From CAYUPI01 sp964446585 (lineage in GTDB: Bacteria > Verrucomicrobiota > Verrucomicrobiia > Limisphaerales > UBA8199), in assembly GCA_964446585.1 (NCBI GenBank), contig CAYUPI010000026.1, positions 13,827 to 77,826 of the forward strand: a stretch of 64,000 bases of DNA. The letters run 5' to 3'. Below are positions 1 to 8,303 of this stretch, one piece after another (the first letter of the stretch is position 1; the number at the start of each line of letters is the position of its first letter). The position numbers and the translations under genes were made by a program. The notes beneath the pieces were generated by a model. It made no database searches. It worked only from the letters and a program-made list of their open reading frames with translations, and was not told the origin of the DNA.

Positions 1-130
1 GCTTTCCTTTGAGACCGGTGAGTTCGTCAATCCGGGCAGTATCCAGTTTTTCCAATTGGGCGGCGCTTAACGCGACAGCCAGGAACACAAGCAAGGTTCC
101 AAACGGGGCTTTTGACATTCTCAGTTTCAT
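1..130 (-). CDS. DUF1259 (LppY/LpqO-like) protein, N-terminal fragment
   Basis: The reverse strand opens with an ATG at 130 and stays open to the window edge for 43 codons. The first 24 residues form a signal peptide (MKLRMSKAPF then a hydrophobic stretch ending LSAAQ). The mature start has the pattern LEKLDxARIDELTGLKGK, which resembles the beginning of DUF1259 (LppY/LpqO) proteins. DUF1259 genes are often found beside chromate-resistance ChrB genes, and ChrB starts 55 bp away in the divergent direction, which supports the call. The product would be exported; its biochemical function is not established. Only the N-terminus is visible, so the family call is tentative. Confidence 0.55.
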   Translation of the reverse strand, partial: MKLRMSKAPFGTLLVFLAVALSAAQLEKLDTARIDELTGLKGK

Positions 131-184
131 GATTCAAAGTGGCCTTGTTGTAATACCTATTACACGAAGTTAAATCCATATCAA

Positions 185-1114
185 ATGAAGAATTCAAGTT
201 GGCTCTTGTTGCTGTACGGGCTGCCGGCCAAGGGGAACACTGCGCGTGTAAACTTGTGGCGGAAGCTGAAACGGTACGGTGCCATCCAGTTGAAGACCTC
301 CGCCTATGTGCTGCCGGACAAGCCGGAGCACTATGAGCGGTTTCAATGGCTCGCTACGGAGATAAAGGACGCAGGCGGTGAGGCTACCTTGATACGCGTT
401 GCGCAGATCGAGGGCATGGAAGATGAGCAAATCATTCGGATGTTTCACGAGGTCCGGATGGTGGAATACAAGGAGGTAACCGAGGCTTGCAAGGCGGCGA
501 TTGCCGACGCGAAGAGGATGGACGAAACGGAGCTGGCGGCTGAGTTTGGCAGACAGCAGCGGCGGTTTCACGAGATCAAAGAGGTGGACTACTTCCGGTC
601 GCCGGCTGCGGATGATGCGCAAATGATTCTCCGGCGATTCGAAAAGGTATTGAATCCCATAGCGCGGGCTGCCACCCAGCCGAAGCTTGCGGCGAAGGAT
701 TTTCAGGGGAGAACCTGGCTAACGCGCCCGCGGCCTGGAATTGATAGGGCCGGGTCCGCGTGGTTAATCCGGAAGTTTATTGACCCCAAAGCGAAATTTG
801 TGTTCGGGAGCGAACCTTCGATCCATCCGAAGGCGCTGCCATTCGACATGGCGGACGTCGAGTTCTCACACCACGGAGATGACTGCACATTCGAAACCTT
901 GGTGAAGCGATTCGGGATCAGAGACTCCGCGGTGCAGAAGATCGCGGAGATGGTGCATGATGCAGATCTGGAAGACGGAAAGTTTCAAAGGCCAGAATGC
1001 ATTGGCATCAATGCCGTCCTGAGCGGATGGGCCAGGACGAAGATGAGCGATGCTGAGCTTTTGGCGAAGGGTATTGACTGTTTTGAGGGGCTGTATCGGC
1101 AACTGGAAAGGTGA
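185..1114 (+). CDS. chrB: Chromate resistance protein ChrB (N- and C-terminal domains)
   Basis: A 309-residue protein with the usual two-domain ChrB layout. Residues about 5-150 match the ChrB N-terminal region (a WLLLLYGLPAKGNTARVNLWRKL start typical of the family, and an E/D/R-rich helical segment). Residues about 175-305 match the ChrB C-terminal domain, with TWLTRPRPGIDRAGSAWLI, FIDPxAxF and an FSHHGDDCTFETL segment. ChrB proteins are known as chromate-responsive regulators or accessory factors of chromate resistance. The ATG at 185 gives the family length. The gene is followed 4 bp after its stop by a second ChrB_C protein and then an MFS transporter, which suggests one transcription unit. 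The chromate exporter ChrA is not in the window, so the substrate is inferred from family only. Confidence 0.85.
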   Translation: MKNSSWLLLLYGLPAKGNTARVNLWRKLKRYGAIQLKTSAYVLPDKPEHYERFQWLATEIKDAGGEATLIRVAQIEGMEDEQIIRMFHEVRMVEYKEVTEACKAAIADAKRMDETELAAEFGRQQRRFHEIKEVDYFRSPAADDAQMILRRFEKVLNPIARAATQPKLAAKDFQGRTWLTRPRPGIDRAGSAWLIRKFIDPKAKFVFGSEPSIHPKALPFDMADVEFSHHGDDCTFETLVKRFGIRDSAVQKIAEMVHDADLEDGKFQRPECIGINAVLSGWARTKMSDAELLAKGIDCFEGLYRQLER

Positions 1115-1118
1115 TCTC

Positions 1119-1571
1119 ATGAAATGGATAACGCGAGAAAAGGTAAAGGTGGATCGCGTGGCCTGTCCCTGGCTGATCAAGAAATTCGTGGATCCGAAAG
1201 CGGAGTTTCTGTTCGTGCCGGCGCGCGAGGTTGCATCACAGGCGGCCAGGCTGGGTGCAACGCCGTACGATATCGAGGGCTGCGAGCTTGGGCATCACGG
1301 TGAGGATGTGTCGTTCAATTCGATTCTGAAAAAATACAAACTGACCGACCCGGCGCTGCTGCTGCTCGGGGAAATCGTGCGTGCGGCCGACTCGCATCCA
1401 ACGAAACCGCACCCGGTTGGCGAGGGATTGCGATGGGTGGCGTTTGGGTTCAGTTCGATGGGCCTGTCGGACCGTGAAATTCTGAAGCGAGAGTTTGTCG
1501 TATATGACGCGCTGTATGCCGAATGCAAGCGGCGCGTGGACGTAGCGCTGAGTTCCAGCTCTGCGCAATAG
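1119..1571 (+). CDS. Stand-alone ChrB C-terminal domain protein
   Basis: A 150-residue protein that consists only of the ChrB C-terminal domain. It repeats the motifs of the upstream gene in diverged form: VDRVACPWLIKKFVDPKAEF, then ELGHHGEDVSFNSIL, then a C-terminal helix ending in an ECKRRV segment. The ATG at 1119 lies 4 bp after the chrB stop and inside a plausible coupling distance; the frame is open further upstream (to 1050) but that part overlaps chrB and has no family match. It most likely arose by duplication of the C-terminal domain of ChrB or was acquired with the cluster. The paired histidines in HHGED are conserved in both copies and could bind metal; that is inference. Confidence 0.8.
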   Translation: MKWITREKVKVDRVACPWLIKKFVDPKAEFLFVPAREVASQAARLGATPYDIEGCELGHHGEDVSFNSILKKYKLTDPALLLLGEIVRAADSHPTKPHPVGEGLRWVAFGFSSMGLSDREILKREFVVYDALYAECKRRVDVALSSSSAQ

Positions 1572-1611
1572 AAATTTCTTCGCTCTGAGTTGGCAATTCC
1601 CCTTACTAAAC

Positions 1612-2829
1612 GTGGCCCAATCGCGCAAACACCTTCGCCAGTTTGCTGAATTCCTCGCTCTCAGACGCAACACGTCTCTGCTCCTGGTCGCCCTTGTCCT
1701 GGCCGGTACTGGCGAAAAGCTCTGGCTAGGCTTTGCGCCTAAATATCTGCAAACCCTTGGAGCCACGATTTTCATTATTGGACTATTTGACGCGCTCCAA
1801 ACGCTGCTCGGAGCTCTTTACGCATATCCCGGTGGCTGGCTGACAGATAGGTGGGGACAGCGCCTTTCTCTGATGCTCTTCAGCGGGCTTTCTCTGGTTG
1901 GCTACACGGTCGTGCTGGTGTGGCATCATTGGCTCGCTTTGGTCCTGGGCGCGTTTTTCTTCCTTGCCTGGAGCGCGCTTTCTTTGCCCACCACTTTTGC
2001 TGTCGTGGCGACGTCTCTGCAAGCTCAGCAACACACGATGGGCATTGGCGTTCAATCAATGGTGCGCCGGGTGCCAATGATGCTCGGGCCGCTGATCGGG
2101 GGATTTCTCATCAACCGGTATGGCTGGCAACGGGGGATTCAGATCTCGCTGCTGCTTTGTATTCTGCTCAGCTTGCTGACGATGGTTTTCCAGCGGCTAA
2201 TGCTCGAGCCTGGTTCGAATCAGTCTGGTGCTGCGGCCGACGCGGCCACGGGGAATTTCGTTGCGGTTCTCCGGTCCTTTACGCCCGCGCTGCGCGAGCT
2301 GCTGGTGAGCGACATCCTCATTCGGTTTTGCGAGCGCATTCCTTATGCCTTTGTTGTTTTGTGGGCCATGAATCATGCCGGGCTTAATGCGCAACAGTTC
2401 GCGTATTTGGTCGTGATTGAAATGATCACTGCCATGGTTTGCTACATTCCAGTGGCGCACCTTGCGGACCGGTATGGCCGGCGCCCGTTCGTGCTGGCCA
2501 CGTTCGGCTTCTTCACGCTCTTTCCGATAACGCTGATGTGGGCGCGCACGTTTGGCTGGCTGGCGCTTGCCTTCGTCGTCCGTGGCCTCAAAGAGTTCGG
2601 CGAGCCGGCGCGGAAAGCGCTCATTATTGGCGAGGCCACTGCCGAGTTTCGCGCCCGGTCCTACGGCGCATACTATCTTATGCGAGATTGCATTGTGGCA
2701 ACAGGGTCGTTTCTAGGAGCGTGGTTGTGGAGCCTGGGTCCGCGAGCGAACTTTATCGGCGCGGCCGCTTGCGGAGCGCTGGGAACGATTTGGTTTTGGT
2801 GGTTTGTGTACCGGAAACGTGATGCGTGA
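1612..2829 (+). CDS. MFS transporter
   Basis: A 405-residue integral membrane protein with about twelve hydrophobic segments. The MFS signature is seen after the second helix as GGWLTDRWGQRLSL (the G-x-x-x-D-R-x-G-R motif A) and again in the second half as HLADRYGRRPFV, as expected for the duplicated six-helix fold. The start is a GTG at 1612, 40 bp after the ChrB_C gene, so it is probably cotranscribed with it. ChrB proteins followed by an MFS permease are a recurring arrangement in chromate or metal resistance loci where ChrA is absent. Export of chromate or another oxyanion or metal is inferred from this context; the sequence does not show the substrate. Confidence 0.8.
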   Translation: MAQSRKHLRQFAEFLALRRNTSLLLVALVLAGTGEKLWLGFAPKYLQTLGATIFIIGLFDALQTLLGALYAYPGGWLTDRWGQRLSLMLFSGLSLVGYTVVLVWHHWLALVLGAFFFLAWSALSLPTTFAVVATSLQAQQHTMGIGVQSMVRRVPMMLGPLIGGFLINRYGWQRGIQISLLLCILLSLLTMVFQRLMLEPGSNQSGAAADAATGNFVAVLRSFTPALRELLVSDILIRFCERIPYAFVVLWAMNHAGLNAQQFAYLVVIEMITAMVCYIPVAHLADRYGRRPFVLATFGFFTLFPITLMWARTFGWLALAFVVRGLKEFGEPARKALIIGEATAEFRARSYGAYYLMRDCIVATGSFLGAWLWSLGPRANFIGAAACGALGTIWFWWFVYRKRDA

Positions 2830-2847
2830 TGCATGATGCGTGATTGA
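2819..2847. repeat. Short tandem repeat at the end of the MFS gene
   Basis: Three imperfect copies of a TGATGCGTGA-like unit run across the stop codon of the MFS gene into the intergenic space. It is low-complexity sequence with no obvious function. Confidence 0.5.
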
Positions 2848-2883
2848 CTTTTCGTCGGGTGCCGTAAAACTGCGGCCGAGCGC

Positions 2884-3501
2884 ATGACCACAGCCAACAA
2901 GATCACAATCCTCCGGATTTTGTTGGTCCCGTTTTTTGTCGTCGAAGTGCTCTACTACGGAAAGACCGGGAACGAACTGCATTGGCTGCTCGCCATTCTC
3001 TCATTTGCCGGCGCTGCGATTTGTGACGGAGTCGATGGCTACATCGCCAGGCGCTACAACCAGCGCAGCGAGTTGGGAAGAATTCTGGATCCCCTGGCGG
3101 ACAAGCTCTTGCTCGTGTCAGGTGTCGTGCTGCTCAGCTTTAACTGGCCTTACTTCGATACGATTCCGCTTTGGCTTACGGGCACGATTATTGGTCGCGA
3201 TATTCTGATCCTGATTGGTATGGTGGTGATTCAAATGACCGTCGGCAAGGTCACGGTCCGGCCGCGGATGATCGGCAAAGTTGCGACGGTACTCCAAATG
3301 ACAGTCGTCATCTGGGTCCTCTTGCAGTGGCCAGCTCGGTGGCTCAGCGTTTGGGCGATTGCGGCGGCGCTGTTCACCGGCTGTTCAGGACTGCTTTATG
3401 TTTTGGATGGTGTCAAACAATTGAGCGCGCACCCTTCTTCGAGTCCGAAGCGAGTGGAGGGACCACACGACCACGAAGCGGCAGGACTAACGGACCATTG
3501 A
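2884..3501 (+). CDS. pgsA: CDP-diacylglycerol--glycerol-3-phosphate 3-phosphatidyltransferase
   Basis: A 205-residue membrane enzyme of the CDP-alcohol phosphatidyltransferase family. The catalytic motif is complete: D48-x2-D51-G52-x2-A55-R56-x8-G65-x3-D69-x3-D73. It transfers glycerol-3-phosphate to CDP-diacylglycerol, the committed step to phosphatidylglycerol, at the inner membrane. Hydrophobic segments at about 5-25, 32-47, 75-90, 95-115 and 135-170 fit the fold. The C-terminal 25 residues are polar and Pro/Ser/His-rich, unlike the family, and look like an extension into former intergenic sequence. The ATG at 2884 is 54 bp after the MFS gene; the gene probably has its own promoter because the functions differ. 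Confidence 0.9.
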   Translation: MTTANKITILRILLVPFFVVEVLYYGKTGNELHWLLAILSFAGAAICDGVDGYIARRYNQRSELGRILDPLADKLLLVSGVVLLSFNWPYFDTIPLWLTGTIIGRDILILIGMVVIQMTVGKVTVRPRMIGKVATVLQMTVVIWVLLQWPARWLSVWAIAAALFTGCSGLLYVLDGVKQLSAHPSSSPKRVEGPHDHEAAGLTDH

Positions 3502-3574
3502 CCCTATGTTAAACTACAAGAGCCTCCCGACTGCTCTCACGGCACCTTGCTCACCACGCTTCACTCCACACTAA

Positions 3575-4042
3575 ATGGCACTCGAACTAAAATTAAGAGA
3601 AGGAGACCCGGCTCCGGATTTCACCGGCCTTACGACTGAAGGCAGGCAGGTGTCTTTGTCAGACTTTCGCGGCAAAAGCGTCGTGCTCTATTTTTATCCT
3701 CGGGACAATACGCCCGGCTGCACAAAGGAGGCGTGCTCGTTCCGCGATGAATTTGCGGGGTTTGAACGCCAAGGCGCAGTAGTTTTGGGAGTCAGCACGG
3801 ATTCTCTAAAGTCGCACGCGAAATTCGCCGGGAAATACAAGCTCCCATTCGCCTTGTTGGTGGACGAAGATAAAAAGATTGTCCAAGCTTACGGCGTATG
3901 GGGACAGAAGAGTTTTCTGGGCCGGAAATATATGGGCACCAACCGTGTCACGTTTCTGATTGGACCGGAAGGCACTATTAAGAAAATCTGGACGGACGTA
4001 AAACCGGTCGGCCACGCGAAAGAAGTCCTGACGGAGCTGTGA
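3575..4042 (+). CDS. bcp: Thioredoxin-dependent peroxiredoxin, BCP/PrxQ type
   Basis: A 155-residue peroxiredoxin of the PrxQ/BCP subfamily, at the family's usual length. The active-site segment is YPRDNTPGCTKEACSFRD, with Thr46, peroxidatic Cys49 and the resolving Cys54 five residues later, which is the atypical two-cysteine arrangement. Further conserved parts are the VLGVSTDS and GTNRVTFLI segments. It reduces hydrogen peroxide and organic hydroperoxides in the cytoplasm using thioredoxin. It ends 12 bp before the convergent fumC stop. Confidence 0.93.
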   Translation: MALELKLREGDPAPDFTGLTTEGRQVSLSDFRGKSVVLYFYPRDNTPGCTKEACSFRDEFAGFERQGAVVLGVSTDSLKSHAKFAGKYKLPFALLVDEDKKIVQAYGVWGQKSFLGRKYMGTNRVTFLIGPEGTIKKIWTDVKPVGHAKEVLTEL

Positions 4043-4053
4043 GCGCTGGCACT

Positions 4054-5448
4054 TTACTTCTCCAACCCCGCCATCTTCCTCGGGTCGAGGAGTTCGTTGA
4101 TCCTCGCCTCGTCCAGGCCTGATAATTCAAGGGCGACTTCGCGGACGGTGCGACCAGTTTCATAGGCCATTTTGGCGATCCTGGCCGCCTTATCGTAGCC
4201 AATCACCGGCGCAAGTGCCGTGACCATGGCCAGGCTCTGCTCGAGTTTGCTTTCGCACCGCTGCCGATCTGCCTCCAATCCGACAACGCAACGCCGGCTG
4301 AAAACCTGGCTGGCGCTGGCCAGCAGCGCGATCGACTGGAGCAGATTGTAAGCCGTCACCGGCAGCATCGTGTTCAACTCGAATGCGCCACAAGTCCCGC
4401 TGAATGTGACCACGGCGTCGTTGCCCAGGACCTGGGCTCCAACCTGAATCACCATTTCGCACATGACCGGGTTTACCTTGCCCGGCATAATGGATGAGCC
4501 CGGCTGCGTCGCCGGCAGTCTGAGTTCGCCCAGGCCGCAGCGCGGCCCGGAACCCAGCCAGCGAATGTCGTTGGCGATTTTGATGAGGCTGACCGCGACT
4601 GTCTTGAGAGCGCCGCTTGCTTCCACGCAAGAATCAATGGCCCCTTGCGCCTCGAAATGGTTCGAGGCTTCACGCAGGTTGAGGCCGGTTTCCTTGGCTA
4701 TAGCCTGAATCGTGCGCCGCGCAAATTCGGGATGCGTGTTCACGCCTGTCCCGACAGCGGTTCCTCCCAGGGCCAGCTCGCCAAGATGACCCACGACACT
4801 TTTCAGTCGGCTGATGCTCTGCTCTACCTGGCTGGCGTAACCGCCGAATTCCTGCCCGAGCCGGATGGGTGTCGCATCTTGGAGGTGCGTTCGACCGATT
4901 TTCAGAATCTCCTTAAACGCGTCCGCCTTTTCCACCAAGGCCTCGTGCAACTCGTTCAGCGCGGGAATCAACTGATTCGCAATTCCTTCCAAGGCCGCGA
5001 TGTGCAGCGACGTTGGAATCACATCGTTACTGGATTGACCTCGGTTGACGTGATCGTTCGGATGGATCGACTTGTCACCCAGTTTGCCTCCCAGCAATTC
5101 AATCGCACGGTTCGCGATCACCTCATTAGCATTCATGTTCGTGGAGGTGCCGGAGCCGGTCTGGAAAATGTCCAGCGGGAAATGGGAATCCAATTCGCCA
5201 TCGATGACCTCCTGGGATGCTTGTTGAATGGCCGCGGACATCTTCTCCGGCAACAGGCCCAGCGCCGCATTGGTGGTGGCTGCATGTTTTTTAATCAGGC
5301 CCAGCGCGCGAATGAACGCGCGCGGAAAGCGCAAGTCGCTGATGGGGAAGTTCTCGATCGCGCGGGCGGTCTGCGCGCCGTAATACGCATTTGCCGGGAC
5401 CTGCATCGGTCCCATCGAATCCGACTCGGTTCGGAATTCAGTGCTCAT
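4054..5448 (-). CDS. fumC: Fumarate hydratase, class II
   Basis: A 464-residue class II fumarase, the iron-independent homotetrameric enzyme that interconverts fumarate and malate in the TCA cycle. The superfamily signature GSSIMPGKVNP is present at about residue 315, together with the TGSGTSTNMNANEV and GRTHLQDATPIRLGQE segments that form the active site. The start is taken at the ATG at 5448 (MSTEFRTESDSMG), which matches family N-termini; the frame is open 177 bases further upstream but that part carries no family similarity and overlaps the divergent promoter region. It is divergent from a class I fumarase whose start lies 133 bp away. Confidence 0.95.
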   Translation of the reverse strand: MSTEFRTESDSMGPMQVPANAYYGAQTARAIENFPISDLRFPRAFIRALGLIKKHAATTNAALGLLPEKMSAAIQQASQEVIDGELDSHFPLDIFQTGSGTSTNMNANEVIANRAIELLGGKLGDKSIHPNDHVNRGQSSNDVIPTSLHIAALEGIANQLIPALNELHEALVEKADAFKEILKIGRTHLQDATPIRLGQEFGGYASQVEQSISRLKSVVGHLGELALGGTAVGTGVNTHPEFARRTIQAIAKETGLNLREASNHFEAQGAIDSCVEASGALKTVAVSLIKIANDIRWLGSGPRCGLGELRLPATQPGSSIMPGKVNPVMCEMVIQVGAQVLGNDAVVTFSGTCGAFELNTMLPVTAYNLLQSIALLASASQVFSRRCVVGLEADRQRCESKLEQSLAMVTALAPVIGYDKAARIAKMAYETGRTVREVALELSGLDEARINELLDPRKMAGLEK

Positions 5449-5581
5449 GCCAATGGATTTGGAAGGTCCGCAGCGGTGAGGCCATTGCTGCCTTCCTGGC
5501 AAATCAATATCAGTTGAGTCGGGCCTTTGGCAAACAAACACGCCTTTACTTGTCCGCAGTTCATCTCTAGTTTTTCTCTTG

Positions 5582-6460
5582 ATGAATACCTTGCAAGATT
5601 CATTGCTGGAGCTCATCCGCCGCACCTCGGCCGAGATTCCTGACGACGTTCACAAGGCCATTCTTGACTCGCTGGAGGAGGAGAAGAAGGGAACGATCGC
5701 TGAGTCGGCGATGAAAATTATCCAGCAGAATATCGAGATGGCGAAAAGCAAGTCGCAACCCATTTGTCAGGACACGGGCAGCATTCTTTTTTACGTTGAT
5801 TGCCCTTCGGGCCTGGATCAGCTCTCGTTCGAACAAACGGCGCGCGAGGCCGTCAGGCTCGCTACCAAGAAAGGCTATTTGCGACAGAACTCCGTGGACT
5901 CGATCACCGGAAAGAACGACGGCACAAACGTCGGCCCGGGTTCCCCCACGATTCACTTCCACCAAAACAGTTCACGACAAACCACCGTCCGGCTGGTGCT
6001 CAAGGGCGGCGGCTGCGAGAACGTTGGCGCACAATACTCGCTGCCTAGTGAGAAGCTCAAGGCCAACCGCGATTTGGATGGCTGCCGCAGGGCGATCCTT
6101 GATGCGGTGTTACAGGCGCAGGGAAAAGGCTGCGGACCGGGCATTCTCGGCGTTTGCATCGGCGGCGACCGCGCGACCGGCTACGAGCACTCCAAGCTCC
6201 AGTTTCTGCGCAAACTGGATGACCAGAATGAAAACCCGGAGCTCAACCGGCTGGAGCAGGACATTGTAGAGACGGCCAACAAGCTTGGAATCGGGCCGAT
6301 GGGTTTCGGCGGCAAGACGACGCTGCTGGGCGCCAAGATCAGCGTGCTCAACCGATTGCCGGCCTCCTATTTTGTCAGCGTCAGCTACATGTGCTGGGCC
6401 TACCGCCGGCAAGGTGTGACACTCGACCGCGAGGGCAGGATCGAGGAATGGCTCTACTAA
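5582..6460 (+). CDS. Fumarate hydratase class I, alpha (N-terminal) subunit
   Basis: A 292-residue protein of the Fe-S hydro-lyase alpha family (TtdA/FumA N-terminal domain). The three cluster cysteines are visible in SQPICQDTGS, GGGCENVG and GKGCGPGILG. The next gene encodes the beta part, so this is the two-subunit form of the oxygen-sensitive [4Fe-4S] fumarase (or a tartrate dehydratase-like enzyme). The ATG at 5582 is used; a TTG lies just before it. The reaction is fumarate to malate in the cytoplasm. Fumarate rather than tartrate specificity is favoured by the adjacent fumC, which is inference. Confidence 0.88.
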   Translation: MNTLQDSLLELIRRTSAEIPDDVHKAILDSLEEEKKGTIAESAMKIIQQNIEMAKSKSQPICQDTGSILFYVDCPSGLDQLSFEQTAREAVRLATKKGYLRQNSVDSITGKNDGTNVGPGSPTIHFHQNSSRQTTVRLVLKGGGCENVGAQYSLPSEKLKANRDLDGCRRAILDAVLQAQGKGCGPGILGVCIGGDRATGYEHSKLQFLRKLDDQNENPELNRLEQDIVETANKLGIGPMGFGGKTTLLGAKISVLNRLPASYFVSVSYMCWAYRRQGVTLDREGRIEEWLY

Positions 6461-6472
6461 GTCCAATTTCCG

Positions 6473-7048
6473 ATGATTGAACTCACCACGCCGTTGTCTG
6501 AGGCCGACGCCCGAGCGTTGAAAGTCGGTGACGAAGTGACGATTCGCGGCACGCTGTTCACCGGCCGGGACGCAGTCCACAAATATCTGCACGAAGGCGG
6601 CCGGCTCCCAGACGCGGTTAAGCTCAACGGCGGGATCTTGTATCATTGCGGACCTGTGGTCCTCAAGGACGAGCGCGGCGCCTGGAAATGCACCGCCGCG
6701 GGGCCGACAACTTCCATCCGGGAAGAGCCTTATCAGGGGCAAGTCATAGGCGACTTCGGCTTGCGAGGCGTGATCGGAAAAGGGGGCATGGGTGAGAAAA
6801 CGCTGGCGGCCTGCAAACAGCACGGGTGTGTTTATCTGCATGCCATCGGCGGCGCGGCCCAAGTACTCGCCGAATGCATCAAACGCGTAGCGAATGTGCA
6901 CCTGATGGAGAAATTTGGCGCACCGGAAGCAATCTGGGAGTTCGAAGTGGCCGGATTTCCGGCCGTGGTCACAATGGACGCGCACGGCAACTCGCTGCAC
7001 CGGGAGATTTTTGCCGCCAGCCAGGCGGAGCTGGCCAAATACGTTTGA
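6473..7048 (+). CDS. Fumarate hydratase class I, beta (C-terminal) subunit
   Basis: A 191-residue Fe-S hydro-lyase beta subunit (TtdB/FumA C-terminal type). Family segments seen are LKVGDEVTIRGTLFTGRD near the start, GPTTSIREEP at about residue 77, VIGKGGMG at about 101 and a C-terminal AIWEFEVAGFPAVVTMDA. It starts 12 bp after the alpha subunit and must be cotranscribed with it; together they form one active site around the alpha-subunit cluster. Length is normal for the separate beta subunit. Confidence 0.88.
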   Translation: MIELTTPLSEADARALKVGDEVTIRGTLFTGRDAVHKYLHEGGRLPDAVKLNGGILYHCGPVVLKDERGAWKCTAAGPTTSIREEPYQGQVIGDFGLRGVIGKGGMGEKTLAACKQHGCVYLHAIGGAAQVLAECIKRVANVHLMEKFGAPEAIWEFEVAGFPAVVTMDAHGNSLHREIFAASQAELAKYV

Positions 7049-7067
7049 GGCTGCCAGACGGCTGGTC

Positions 7068-7538
7068 TTAGCCTGGGTTTTTGCCCTCGCCGGACTCTGC
7101 AGGCAGGACTGGCGAGTCGATCAGATCGATGCGGCGCTGATGCCGGCCACGGTCGAAGGATGTCTCGAGAAAAATGCGGACGATGTCCAGCGCGGGTTCG
7201 ATTCCAAGCATCCGCTGGCCGAGCGAGAGCACATTCGCATCATTATGCTGACGTCCCAGGCGGGCTGATTCCTCATTCCAACAGAGCGCACAACGAATGC
7301 CACGCACCCGGTTGGCGACGATCGCCTCGCCATTGCCCGAGCCGCCCAGCACAATTCCACGCTCGAAATCTCCCCGGGCCACTGCCTCCGCCACCGGCCG
7401 TATGAACAGAGGATAATCTACCGGCTCCTCCGAGTGCGTGCCAAAATCGGCAACATCATGCCCTAGAGATTCCAGCTTAGCCCGAATCTTTTCTTTGTAT
7501 TGAAACCCGGCGTGGTCCGAGCCAATCGCGATCTTCAC
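7068..7538 (-). CDS. rpiB: Ribose-5-phosphate isomerase B
   Basis: A 156-residue RpiB/LacAB-family enzyme that interconverts ribose-5-phosphate and ribulose-5-phosphate. The N-terminus MKIAIGSDHAGFQ is characteristic. The active-site loop reads GGSGNGEAIVANR, with Glu71 where Escherichia coli RpiB has a catalytic cysteine; actinobacterial RpiB enzymes use a glutamate in this loop, so the protein should be active with Glu as base. The start is a GTG at 7538 that overlaps the TGA stop of the DUF1579 gene upstream (GTGA), which suggests translational coupling. About the last 15 residues look like a non-conserved tail. Confidence 0.92.
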   Translation of the reverse strand: MKIAIGSDHAGFQYKEKIRAKLESLGHDVADFGTHSEEPVDYPLFIRPVAEAVARGDFERGIVLGGSGNGEAIVANRVRGIRCALCWNEESARLGRQHNDANVLSLGQRMLGIEPALDIVRIFLETSFDRGRHQRRIDLIDSPVLPAESGEGKNPG

Positions 7539-8173
7539 TTCCGCACGTAAGTGATCTCGCCCATCTTGCTTTTGTCGCCCAGGCTCACGTCGTGCATTTC
7601 CATCACATGCTTGTCGTGGCCGGCGATTCGCAAAATGTACTTGAACTGTTTATTTTTCTCGCCCGTCATTGGATCGTCCATGATTCCGGTCATTGTCACC
7701 ACTTTCCCTTGAGCATCGGCGGCGCCTTCGCTGGTGGCCATGGCCGTACCCATATTGTCAACCCAGACCCCGACGTATTTTTGCTTCATCTTATCGTAGC
7801 CGGTCAGGCCCATGCCTTGGAAGGGCATGGACATGAACTCCCCCTTGTACTCCTCTTGAAGGAACCGCCCGCCCAAAATCCAGCGCTTGGTCGCGGTCCC
7901 CTTCGACTCGGTCGGCTCCGGGCCACCCATCCAGAAGCGCGCTTCCACATTCCAATCGCCCACTAACGCCTCCAACGCTTTGTGCGCGGGGCCTGGGGAC
8001 CCGAGCTCCGCCATTTTCTTCATCATTTCCTGCGTGTCAGGCGCGGCGGCGGCCTTGTCACTCGAGGATTTGTTTTCCTTTGCTGCTGGCTTGTCCTGCG
8101 CCAGCGCGGGTTGGACAATCACGGCGCCCGCAACAACCAGCGCCGTACAAACGGTCATTAATTGATGTTTCAT
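7535..8173 (-). CDS. Secreted DUF1579 family protein
   Basis: A 212-residue exported protein. Residues 1-25 are a signal peptide ending PALAQ, followed by an acidic/lysine/alanine-rich linker to about residue 60. The rest matches DUF1579: ALEALVGDWNVEARFWMGG, then KRWILGGRFLQEEYKGE, then MTGIMDDPMTGEKNKQFKYIL. These are predicted periplasmic or outer-membrane-associated beta-rich proteins of unknown function. The ATG at 8173 is preceded by a GAAAGAA purine run at a workable distance and begins the signal peptide, so it is preferred over the open frame upstream. Its stop overlaps the rpiB start. A second, diverged family member lies at 23323-23850. Confidence 0.82.
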   Translation of the reverse strand: MKHQLMTVCTALVVAGAVIVQPALAQDKPAAKENKSSSDKAAAAPDTQEMMKKMAELGSPGPAHKALEALVGDWNVEARFWMGGPEPTESKGTATKRWILGGRFLQEEYKGEFMSMPFQGMGLTGYDKMKQKYVGVWVDNMGTAMATSEGAADAQGKVVTMTGIMDDPMTGEKNKQFKYILRIAGHDKHVMEMHDVSLGDKSKMGEITYVRK

Positions 8174-8303
8174 AGTGCGTTCTTTCCGTGACTCTGGGTT
8201 CGATCGCAACCCTACTTGCAGGTGTCTGACTGCGCAAGTACGGATTCTCCATGCCGGGAGAACCGTTGCTTGACCGGCGAAACCAAAGGGTTTCAATTTC
8301 TTC

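Noticed and set aside
1236..1775. Reverse 179-codon frame over ChrB_C and MFS
   Set aside because: Shadow frame across two well supported genes with Arg/Pro-rich composition.
4645..5517. Long forward frame of 290 codons
   Set aside because: It is antisense to fumC, has no family features and lies entirely within a certain gene.
6110..7000. Long reverse frame of 296 codons
   Set aside because: It is the shadow of the class I fumarase genes, with His/Arg-rich composition and no domain pattern.
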